From Pseudoduganella namucuonensis (lineage in GTDB: Bacteria > Pseudomonadota > Gammaproteobacteria > Burkholderiales > Burkholderiaceae_D), in assembly GCF_900116645.1 (NCBI RefSeq), contig NZ_FPBO01000018.1:97520-161519 (forward strand): a DNA stretch of 64,000 bases, given 5' to 3'. A model generated the notes under the pieces. It saw only the letters and a list, made by a program, of their open reading frames with translations, ran no database searches and was not told the origin of the DNA. The first letter of the stretch is position 1, and every line of letters starts with the position of its first letter. The translations under genes were made by a program, and so were the position numbers. Below are positions 43,866-51,288 of the stretch, one piece after another.

Positions 43866-44920
43866 GCGCCGGCCCCTGGTTCGTCATCGGGCTCGGCGCC
43901 AGCACCCCCGTCGGGCGCAACGCCTGGTCCAGCGCGGCGGCCGTGCGGGCCGGCGTGAGCGGCTTCATCGAGCACCCCTATATGCTCGACACCCAGGGCG
44001 AACCCATGCGCGTGGCCGCCGCGCCGTGGCTGGACATCGGCCTGGCGGGCGCGGACCGGCTGGCGGCGTTGCTGTGGCCGGCGATCGCCCAGGCGCTGGA
44101 GGCGATCGACAAGGCGCGGCGCGGCGCGTTGCGGATCGGCCTGTCGCTGGCCTTGCCCGCTCCCAGGCCCGGCCTGGCCGACGATGCGCCGGCGTCGCTG
44201 CTCGCGGCCCTGCGCGCGCATCAAGGGCAGGCGTTCGCCGCCATGGCCGCGTTTCCCCATGACCATGCGGCCGGCCACTTGGCGCTGGCCGCCGCCATGC
44301 GCGAGCTGGACAGCGGCAAGCTCGACGCCTGCGTGGTGGCGGGCGTCGACTCCTATCTCGCGCCCGAAACGCTGGAATGGCTGGAGGAAAACGACCGGCT
44401 GCACGGCGCCGGCGAGCTGAACAACGCCTGGGGAATCATCCCGGGGGAGGGCGCGGCGGCTTTGCTGGTGGCCGGCGCAACGGTCCCCCGCTCGCCGCGT
44501 TCGCGGTCCGCCGCGCGCCTGCTGGGCGTGGGGACGGCGTTCGAAACCAGGACCGTGGCCGCGCGCGCGGTCAACACCGGCGAGGGACTGGCGTGGGCCC
44601 TGCGGGACGCCTTGCGCCATCTTCCCGGCGGCGTCCGCGTCAGCGACGTGTACTGCGACTTGAACGGCGAGCCGCACCGGGCGGACGAGTACGGCTTCGC
44701 CGCGCTGCGCGCCGGGTCATGGGTCGAATCCGCGTCGGACTTCACGGCGCCGGCCGATTGCTGGGGCGACGTCGCGGCCGCCAGCGCGCCCCTGCACCTG
44801 ATGCTGGCGGCGGTGGCCGGCGCCAAGGCCTACGCCCGGGGCCATGTCGCCTGCGCCTGGGCCAGCTCGGACGGCGGCGAGCGCGGCGCCACGCTGCTGG
44901 CCACGGATGGAAGGGCCTGA
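43862..44920 (+). CDS. Beta-ketoacyl-synthase-like T6SS-associated protein lacking the catalytic Cys
   Basis: 352 residues with thiolase-fold landmarks: VIGLGASTPVGRN at the start, DACVVAGVDSYL at 155-166 and WGIIPGEGAAALLV. Where active enzymes have a nucleophilic Cys (TACS region) this protein reads DHAAGHLAL at 134-142, with no Cys. It is therefore probably a non-catalytic, structural or ligand-binding member. Similar proteins recur between DUF2169 and DUF4150 genes in T6SS loci, which points to a role in handling the effector. Its function is unproven. Confidence 0.7.
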   Translation: MSAGPWFVIGLGASTPVGRNAWSSAAAVRAGVSGFIEHPYMLDTQGEPMRVAAAPWLDIGLAGADRLAALLWPAIAQALEAIDKARRGALRIGLSLALPAPRPGLADDAPASLLAALRAHQGQAFAAMAAFPHDHAAGHLALAAAMRELDSGKLDACVVAGVDSYLAPETLEWLEENDRLHGAGELNNAWGIIPGEGAAALLVAGATVPRSPRSRSAARLLGVGTAFETRTVAARAVNTGEGLAWALRDALRHLPGGVRVSDVYCDLNGEPHRADEYGFAALRAGSWVESASDFTAPADCWGDVAAASAPLHLMLAAVAGAKAYARGHVACAWASSDGGERGATLLATDGRA

Positions 44921-44922
44921 CC

Positions 44923-45783
44923 ATGCCAGTCACCATCAAAGTGAACGGCGTCGTCAATTCGCTGGTCCACAAGGGCAGCAACGGCGTCTCGATCGCGACC
45001 CTTCCGGACGTGTGCAAGACCCCGTCGCCGGGCGGCCCCGTGCCGATACCGTATCCCAACATCTCGCAATCCGCCACGCTGGACAAGGGCACCAGCACCG
45101 TCAAGGCCGACGGCGGCATGATGATCGCCGTGAAGGGCTCGGAGTACGCGCTGTCGAACGGCGACAATCCGGGCGTCGCCGGCGGCGTCAAGTCCGGCAC
45201 GTTCATGAAGGAATCGACCTGGATCCTGTATTCCTTCGACGTCAAAATGGAGGGCAAGAACGCCTGCCGGCTCACCGACAAGAAATTCCAGAACCACGAA
45301 AACACCGTGGACCTGGCGGGCAATCTGCAGGTGCCGGTCGGTGTCGCGCCGAAGCCCTTGCAGAAGATCGCGAATTGCTGCAACAAGGCCGTCGACTGCA
45401 AGTCGAGGAATAAGGGTGCGAACTGTACCAAGCGCGGCACCCACAAGCACAAATGCTGCGAGGACGCCATCAACCGGAGGAAGGCGAAGGGCAAATGGGA
45501 GAATGTCCAAGCGGAGAAATTCTACCCCGCGAAACGCGGCCACGACGCCAGCCGCCTTGATGTCCAGATTACCAATTCCAAGGGGAGGGTGACGCACATC
45601 CTCGACTTCAAGTTCAACTGCGACAGGCGTCCGTACATGTCGGACACCCAACTGCAAAAGTATAAGGACCGCTTTCCTGGGCGTAAGATCAAAGTGATAG
45701 GCGCGCGCGGAAAATACAGGCGCTGGCCTGCCGAGCGCAAAGAGGCGCATTGTGTCGGCGCCAAGACGCGGGACACTTGCTAG
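44923..45783 (+). CDS. DUF4150 (PAAR-like) T6SS effector with probable PD-(D/E)xK nuclease tip
   Basis: 286 residues. The N-terminal half is a PAAR-like DUF4150 domain (VCKTPSPGGPVPIPYPNISQ, MIAVKGSEYALSNGDNPG) that caps VgrG. From about residue 145 the sequence changes: a Cys-rich stretch (ANCCNKAVDCK, KHKCCED) is followed by RLDVQI and THILDFKFNCD, the D...DxK layout of restriction-endonuclease-fold nucleases, then QLQKYKDRFPGRKIKVIG. DNA for this part is visibly lower in GC than its neighbours, as expected for a swapped toxin tip. It is likely a DNA-attacking antibacterial effector; the downstream DUF3396 gene is the probable immunity. Confidence 0.75.
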   Translation: MPVTIKVNGVVNSLVHKGSNGVSIATLPDVCKTPSPGGPVPIPYPNISQSATLDKGTSTVKADGGMMIAVKGSEYALSNGDNPGVAGGVKSGTFMKESTWILYSFDVKMEGKNACRLTDKKFQNHENTVDLAGNLQVPVGVAPKPLQKIANCCNKAVDCKSRNKGANCTKRGTHKHKCCEDAINRRKAKGKWENVQAEKFYPAKRGHDASRLDVQITNSKGRVTHILDFKFNCDRRPYMSDTQLQKYKDRFPGRKIKVIGARGKYRRWPAERKEAHCVGAKTRDTC

Positions 45784-45795
45784 GGAGCGAGCGCG

Positions 45796-46716
45796 ATGAG
45801 TGGCCATATCGAGAAAGTGGATCGAAGCACCGGCCTGGTCCTGTTGCGCGACGGTCTCACACTCGCCTTTTTCTCCGGCAGGGCGCTGGACGAACTAAGC
45901 GATGGGCTCATCGCGGCGCTGGACCTCTTTGTGGAGGCGATCCCGGCGGATACCCTGGCATGGGCCGTCGTCAGCGCGACCGCCGAGGAATGGCGCGAGC
46001 TCACGCCCGCCCTCATGAAGCGCATGCGCGACTCCCTCAAGCCGCCGGGCGTCGGCAAGCGCAAGCGCACCGCCATCCTGGTCAACGACGCGGCCGACGC
46101 GGCGCCACGGTACAGTTTCACGGTGGCGGGGGGCCCCAGGGACGAGAGGTTTCCAGAGGCGCGCACCTGGGTGCAGATGACGTTCCCGCCCGCCATGGCC
46201 GAGAATGGCCAGACCGAACGCACATTCGAGCTGGTCCTCGCCATGGCGCGCTTGTTGCAGCCCGACTACGGCTATTGCGCTCCGGCGCTGGTGACCAGCG
46301 CCACCGACCTGGATTTCGGATACGCGTCGGCGAAAGGAATTGCGCTGCGCCATCCCGGTTATGACGTCGAAATCAATCGGATGTCCCGCCTGGATATTGG
46401 CGGCCTCACGCGCGGCGCGCGGTGGATAACATTGCTTGGCCCCGAATTGACGCGGCGCCTGCGCGGCATCGCCGCGATCCGCGCCGCGCTGCCGCCGCCG
46501 ATCGATGTGCGCGACGAAGAGGGCGTCGTCGTCATCCGGGCGGGCGCCATACCGGAACTGGGCGACACCAACCGGCGGCAGGACACCCCGCTGCTGCGCG
46601 CAGTGGCGCGGCTGCTCGAGCCGGTGACCAAATTCGGCGAAATCGACTTGCTGTCCTATTTCGCCGACTTCGACGAGGACCTGCTGCGGCGTTGGGAGCG
46701 CCGTTTCCTGGATTGA
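45796..46716 (+). CDS. DUF3396-type immunity protein
   Basis: 306 residues, cytoplasmic. PEARTWVQMTFPPAM, QPDYGYCAPALVTSATDLDFGYASAKG and GARWITLLGPELTRRL resemble DUF3396, a family found beside T6SS effectors. It starts 12 bases after the effector stop and should neutralise it. Base composition is mixed, partly lower than the core genes. The pairing with this effector is inferred from position. Confidence 0.65.
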   Translation: MSGHIEKVDRSTGLVLLRDGLTLAFFSGRALDELSDGLIAALDLFVEAIPADTLAWAVVSATAEEWRELTPALMKRMRDSLKPPGVGKRKRTAILVNDAADAAPRYSFTVAGGPRDERFPEARTWVQMTFPPAMAENGQTERTFELVLAMARLLQPDYGYCAPALVTSATDLDFGYASAKGIALRHPGYDVEINRMSRLDIGGLTRGARWITLLGPELTRRLRGIAAIRAALPPPIDVRDEEGVVVIRAGAIPELGDTNRRQDTPLLRAVARLLEPVTKFGEIDLLSYFADFDEDLLRRWERRFLD

Positions 46717-46737
46717 CAGCGCCGCTAAGGGCCCGCC

Positions 46738-47505
46738 ATGATCGCCACCGCCTACCGGTTGCCGTTCAGCGGCACCCATTCCCCCGGTGCCGGCCCGTCC
46801 GGCCAGCCGGTGGCGATCCACATCCAGACGGCGGCGCCGGACCGGGCGGGCGTGGTGATGCGCACGATGGAACTGTTCGCGCAACTGGCCGCCACCGGCG
46901 CCTTGGGCGGGGCCGGCGCCGCCCCCTGGGAGACCAAGTTCACGCCCGTGCCCACGCCGCTGAACGACGACAGCGACTTCCGCTTCGACGTCCACCCGTG
47001 CCTCCTGGCCGAGGAGGCATGGCTGGTGCTGTGCCACCTGCTGCTGGCCGCGCACCACAGCGTCCCAGTGCGCGGCGTCGCCGTGCTGCACCCGGGCGAT
47101 CCGTCGCCGATTCCGCTGGCGCAGTCCACGCTGCCCGAATCCAGCTATCCCCGCGCCTACGCGCCGTTGCCGTTCGCCCTCGACGACCTCGAGCCCGAGG
47201 GCGGCGGCTACAGTTTGCTGATCTCGCTGGCCGCGCCACTGTCGCCGGCCAACGAGGCGCTGCTGAACCGCTCGCTGGCGGTCTGGGTCGAGGCCATCCT
47301 GCGCGGCGGCTACGGCCTGGCGCCCATCGACCCGGCGGACAGTTACATCGAACCGGACGGCGCCATCGACACCTACGACACCACCATCGAATGGGCGGTG
47401 TTCAAACTGCGCGCCGATCCGGAAGCCGCCATCGACGGCCTGTTGAATCTGCTTTGCGCCTTCCACGTCCGCGCACAAGCCATCGTCTCGGTCGAGATCG
47501 GGTGA
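46738..47505 (+). CDS. Uncharacterised T6SS-locus protein
   Basis: 255 residues, no recognised domain and no signal peptide. Noticeable features are FDVHPCLLAEEAWLVLCHLLLAAHHSVP and an acidic end (DTYDTTIEWAVFKLRADPEAA). It follows the immunity gene and ends just before the TIGR02270-like gene, within the same tight transcript. It may serve the effector module, but nothing in the sequence shows how. Confidence 0.6.
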   Translation: MIATAYRLPFSGTHSPGAGPSGQPVAIHIQTAAPDRAGVVMRTMELFAQLAATGALGGAGAAPWETKFTPVPTPLNDDSDFRFDVHPCLLAEEAWLVLCHLLLAAHHSVPVRGVAVLHPGDPSPIPLAQSTLPESSYPRAYAPLPFALDDLEPEGGGYSLLISLAAPLSPANEALLNRSLAVWVEAILRGGYGLAPIDPADSYIEPDGAIDTYDTTIEWAVFKLRADPEAAIDGLLNLLCAFHVRAQAIVSVEIG

Positions 47506-47507
47506 GC

Positions 47508-48782
47508 ATGGACCCGGACCGCGACGCCGTCATCGCCTCCATCGTGCATATACACGCGCAGGAAACGGCCTCGCTGTGGCAAAACCGCCGCACCCTGATA
47601 GCCGCGCCGGGCGTGAAGCTGCACGGCCTGGACCGGCATGACGAACGCCTGCGCGCCCACCTCGACGGCATGGCCGAGGCCGGCGACTTCGGCGCGACGG
47701 TCTGCGCGGCCGCGCTGCGCGATCCCGGCCCGGGCGAACTGTTCCTCGCCACCGTGCGCGCGCTGGAAGAGCGCGACCGGCCCGGACTGGACAAGCTGGA
47801 ACTGCTGGTCCAGGCCCGCCCGGCCACGCTGCCCGGATTCATCGCCGCCTTCGGCTGGGTCTCCGCGCAATACCTGCAAGGCACGATCAACCTGATGCTG
47901 GCCGCCACGAACGCCTTCCAGCGCACGGTCGGGATCCGCGCCTGCGTCATGCACCGGGTGGACCCCGGGCCCGCGCTCGGCGCGGCACTGGCCGACGCCG
48001 ATCCCGGCTTGCGCACGCGCGCCCTGCGCGCCGTCGGGGAATGCGGGCGGCGCGACCTGCTGCCCGCCTGCCTTGCCGAATTGGCCGGGGAGGGCGGTCC
48101 CGCCCCCCATTTCTGGGCCGCGTGGTCGGCCGTGCTGTGCGGCGACCGGGGCCCGGCCTTGGGCGCGCTGGCCGGCCACGCCACGCGCGCCGGCCCATGG
48201 CAGGCGCGGGCGCTGCGCCTCGCGCTGAAAGCGGTCGAGCCCGCGCAAGCGCACCGCCTGCTGCAGACGCTGGCGCAGCAGGCGGCGCAGCGGCGGCTGC
48301 TCATCGCCGGCGCCGGACTGGTTGGCGATCCCTCGTACGTCCGATGGCTGCTGAGCCAAATGCATGACCCAAAACTGGACCGCGCCGCCGGCGAGGCCTT
48401 CTCCTTGATCACCGGCCTGGACCTGGGCCTCAGCCACCTGCGCTTCGACCGTCCCCGGCCCGGGGACGCCACACCCGGCCCCGGCGACGATCCCGCCGAC
48501 GACAACGTCGCCATGGACGAGGACGAGGGATTGCCCTGGCCCGATCCCTCCAAGCTTCACGCGTGGTGGGAGGCCGGCCGCCAGCGCTACCCGCCCGGCG
48601 CGCGCCACTTCATGGGGGAGCCCGTCACCATCGGGCTTTGCGCGAAAGTGCTGCGCGACGGTTGCCAGCGGCAGCGCGCGGACGCCGCCGAACACCTGTG
48701 CCTGCTGGCGCCCGGCACGCCCTTGTTCCCCACCGGCGCGCCCGCCTGGCGCCAGCGGCGCTGGCTACGGCAGATGGGGTGA
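47508..48782 (+). CDS. TIGR02270-like T6SS-associated HEAT-repeat protein
   Basis: 424 residues. IVHIHAQETASLWQNRRTLIAAPGVKLHGLDRHDERL is the recognisable family start. The middle has repeated helical pairs of HEAT type (LADADPGLRTRALRAVGECGRRDLLPACL). The C-terminus contains LPWPDPSKLHAWWEAGRQRYPPGARHFMG. Members occur beside DUF4150 effectors. It is probably a scaffold or adaptor in the cytoplasm; its partner is unknown. Confidence 0.72.
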   Translation: MDPDRDAVIASIVHIHAQETASLWQNRRTLIAAPGVKLHGLDRHDERLRAHLDGMAEAGDFGATVCAAALRDPGPGELFLATVRALEERDRPGLDKLELLVQARPATLPGFIAAFGWVSAQYLQGTINLMLAATNAFQRTVGIRACVMHRVDPGPALGAALADADPGLRTRALRAVGECGRRDLLPACLAELAGEGGPAPHFWAAWSAVLCGDRGPALGALAGHATRAGPWQARALRLALKAVEPAQAHRLLQTLAQQAAQRRLLIAGAGLVGDPSYVRWLLSQMHDPKLDRAAGEAFSLITGLDLGLSHLRFDRPRPGDATPGPGDDPADDNVAMDEDEGLPWPDPSKLHAWWEAGRQRYPPGARHFMGEPVTIGLCAKVLRDGCQRQRADAAEHLCLLAPGTPLFPTGAPAWRQRRWLRQMG

Positions 48783-48786
48783 GCGC

Positions 48787-48948
48787 GTGCACGCCCGGAC
48801 CATACTCGCCGTCGCGGCGGCCGCCTTCCTGCTCGCCGCGATGTGGCGGATACGCCGCGACAAGGGCCGCATCGCCCCGCCGAGCGCCACCTGGCTCCTG
48901 GTGGGCTGCATGTTCGCGGCGATCAGCGCGTGGCTTTGGCTGCGGTGA
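48787..48948 (+). CDS. Small two-membrane-segment protein
   Basis: 53 residues from a GTG, reading MHARTILAVAAAAFLLAAMW, a basic loop (RIRRDKGRIAPP), then a second hydrophobic segment (TWLLVGCMFAAISAWLWLR). It starts four bases after the previous stop and ends 87 bases before tagH. The tight spacing and balanced hydrophobic segments suggest a real inner-membrane hairpin protein of the T6SS locus. No family is recognised. Confidence 0.55.
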   Translation: MHARTILAVAAAAFLLAAMWRIRRDKGRIAPPSATWLLVGCMFAAISAWLWLR

Positions 48949-49035
48949 ACAGTCTTTTTTTACACCCCCAGTGACCCTTTTCGGGCCGGGCGCGGTCCAA
49001 GCTACTAGGCCGCGCCGCGCGGCCGGGGAGGACAC

Positions 49036-50394
49036 ATGATCACCATCCAGGCCATTTCCGTAAACGGGGCGCCGCCGGCGCAAACGCTACGGGCCGATTT
49101 CGACCAGGCGGGCGGCACGATCGGGCGCGCCGACGGCAACGCGCTGGTGCTGCCGGACCCGGAGCGGCACATCTCCCGCACCCACGCGACGATCGCGTAT
49201 CGCGACGGCGGCTATGTGATCCGCGACCTCGGCACATCCTCCCCGCTGATCCTGAACGGCCTGCCGCTGGGCAAGGGCTGCGACGCCCGCCTGGCCGGCG
49301 GCGACCGCCTTGAGATCGGCTCCTACGTCCTGGAAGTGCTGGCGGACAATCCGGCCAAGGCTGACGCCCCCCGTCCCGCCGCCTTCGACGATCCGCTCGG
49401 CATCTTCGGGCCGGCGGACACCGACCCGTTCACCGGCGCCGCCCCGGCGCGCCAGCCGCCGCCATCCAGACTGCCCGCCGACGAAGGCGCCCCGGCGCCA
49501 CCGTCCTCCCAAAGCATCGACCACCTGTTCTGCCTCGACCCCGCCAAGGCCGCCGATCCCTTCGGCGGCGGCCACCCGCTCGGCGAACCGGCCGGCATGG
49601 GGGACGGGCAGGGGGCCAGTCTCGATCCGCTGGTGGCGATGGGCGTCCATCCCGCGCCGCGCCCCGTTCCCGGCCCGCAACGCGACGACACGCTGGAAAT
49701 CCACGCCGCCTTCGCGCCACCGCCGCCATCCCCGGCCAGCGAACCGCCGCCGGCGGACCGGACGCCCATGCCGGCCGTTCCGCCGGACGCGGACCTGCTG
49801 CGCGCCTTCCTGGCGGGAGCCGGCGTGCCCGACCTGGACCTCCGCACGCCACTCACACCCGCGATGATGCACACCCTCGGCCAGTTGCTGCGCGCCTCCA
49901 CCCAGGGCACGCTGGACTTGCTGCTGGCGCGCGCGCTGATCAAGCGCGAGGTGCAGGCGGCCGTCACGATGATCGTCCCGCGCGAAAACAACCCGCTGAA
50001 GTTCTCGCCCAGCGTGGAAGCGGCCCTGAGCCATCTGTTGGCGCCGCGCGGGCAGGGCTTCATGGACCCAGTGGCGGCGATCGAGGACGCCTGCGCCGAC
50101 CTGCGCGCCCACCAGTTCGGCGTCATGGCCGGCATGCGCACCGCGCTCGACGGCCTGCTGCACCGCTTCGATCCGGCCCAGCTCGAACGCCGCCTGAGCG
50201 CGAACGGCGTGCTCGACGCGCTGCTGCCCATGAACCGCAAGGCCCGGCTGTGGGACCTGTTCGGCGAGCTCTACAAGGAACTGACCCGGGAGGCCGAGGA
50301 CGACTTCCATGCGCTGTTCGGCAAGGAATTCGTGCGCGCCTACGAGGCCCAGCTTGATCGCCTGGATCACGGCGCGCAACCCGGCCGGAACTGA
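49036..50394 (+). CDS. tagH: T6SS FHA-domain protein TagH (Fha)
   Basis: 452 residues. The FHA domain (about 1-105) has GTIGRADGNALVLPDPERHISRTHA, where the GR, RHISR-x-H and LGTSSPLILNG residues form the phosphothreonine pocket. A Pro/Ala-rich linker leads to the C-terminal TagH domain (about 250-440; PLKFSPSVEAALSHLL, AFEDDFHALFGKEF-type). It is the expected substrate and reader of the kinase encoded at the other end of the locus. Its start follows GGGGAGGAC. Confidence 0.92.
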   Translation: MITIQAISVNGAPPAQTLRADFDQAGGTIGRADGNALVLPDPERHISRTHATIAYRDGGYVIRDLGTSSPLILNGLPLGKGCDARLAGGDRLEIGSYVLEVLADNPAKADAPRPAAFDDPLGIFGPADTDPFTGAAPARQPPPSRLPADEGAPAPPSSQSIDHLFCLDPAKAADPFGGGHPLGEPAGMGDGQGASLDPLVAMGVHPAPRPVPGPQRDDTLEIHAAFAPPPPSPASEPPPADRTPMPAVPPDADLLRAFLAGAGVPDLDLRTPLTPAMMHTLGQLLRASTQGTLDLLLARALIKREVQAAVTMIVPRENNPLKFSPSVEAALSHLLAPRGQGFMDPVAAIEDACADLRAHQFGVMAGMRTALDGLLHRFDPAQLERRLSANGVLDALLPMNRKARLWDLFGELYKELTREAEDDFHALFGKEFVRAYEAQLDRLDHGAQPGRN

Positions 50395-50442
50395 GAACTT
50401 TCGCCCGGCATCGCGGTCAAACATGCTTACGCGAGGTGACCC

Positions 50443-51009
50443 ATGAAAACCATATGGTACGCGGCCGCGCTGGCCGCCCTGGCCCTGGCGCTTCCCGCCA
50501 CGGCGCAGACGACCGCCAAGGTCCTGAACGAGCAGGACCTCACGGAAGGGGCGCTGATCGAGGCCCTCACGCCGGCGTCGCCCGCGGAAGCGCCGGTGCT
50601 CACACGCAGCATCCGTGTCGACGCCGAGGACGCGCCGCCGTCGGGGGCGGGGGCAGGGGCGACGCGGCCCAGCGCATCGCTGCTGATCACTTTCGAGACC
50701 AACTCCGCCTCCTTGACCGCGCGCGCGAAGCACATGCTGAACGTGGTGGGGGAGGCGCTGCGTTCGGACAAGCTGGGCGCGTTCCGCTTCGCCATCCAGG
50801 GCCATGCCGATCCGCGTGGAAGCCCGGCGGCGAACCTGAGATTGTCCCAGTTGCGCGCCGAATCGGTGCGCAACTACCTGGTGCGGAACGAGCGCGTCGA
50901 AGACCAGCGCCTGCAGGCGGTCGGAAAAGGCGACACCGAATTGATGAACAAGGCGGATCCGATCGCCCCCGAGAACCGGCGCGTGACGATCGTGAATCTG
51001 GGCCAGTAA
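50443..51009 (+). CDS. Exported OmpA-family protein
   Basis: 188 residues. A signal peptide (YAAALAALALALPATAQ) precedes a short variable stretch and an OmpA domain (LLITFETNSASLTARAKHMLN, IQGHADPRGSPAANLRLSQLRAESV, ENRRVTIVNL). It should bind peptidoglycan in the periplasm. It is the last gene of the T6SS plus arm and may stabilise the machine or the envelope; since TssL already has an OmpA domain, the two may share this task. Confidence 0.88.
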   Translation: MKTIWYAAALAALALALPATAQTTAKVLNEQDLTEGALIEALTPASPAEAPVLTRSIRVDAEDAPPSGAGAGATRPSASLLITFETNSASLTARAKHMLNVVGEALRSDKLGAFRFAIQGHADPRGSPAANLRLSQLRAESVRNYLVRNERVEDQRLQAVGKGDTELMNKADPIAPENRRVTIVNLGQ

Positions 51010-51042
51010 TCTCTTCTTCAGCTACTGACGCGCCGGTTCCGC

Positions 51043-51080
51043 GCGGTGCGCATCCCGGCAGGGGGCGCACCGCCTTTTTT
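51043..51080 (+). terminator. Rho-independent terminator ending the T6SS plus arm
   Basis: A perfect 9-bp stem (GCGGTGCGC at 51043-51051 with GCGCACCGC at 51065-51073) is followed by C and six T. It lies 34 bases after the OmpA stop. No other strong terminator was seen between 24.6 and 51 kb, in line with one long transcript. Confidence 0.85.
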
Positions 51081-51288
51081 CGCCTGAACGATTTCGCAAG
51101 CTGAACTGTTGAATTTCGTAATGGCGCCAATGACGCGAGCAGGTAGCATTGCGTGCCATTGGCCGCGTATCCGGCGGCGGTACTTTTCCACGCACAAGGA
51201 GAGCTGTATGCGCACCCGGCCTATCAAGTTGCCGTTCGCCCCACAATCGGCTTGAAACCGGAAGCCGCATTCATTTTCCTGGATAACC

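Noticed and set aside
48950..48965. T-run after the small membrane gene as a terminator
   Set aside because: No stable stem lies directly before it, and tagH follows in the same direction.
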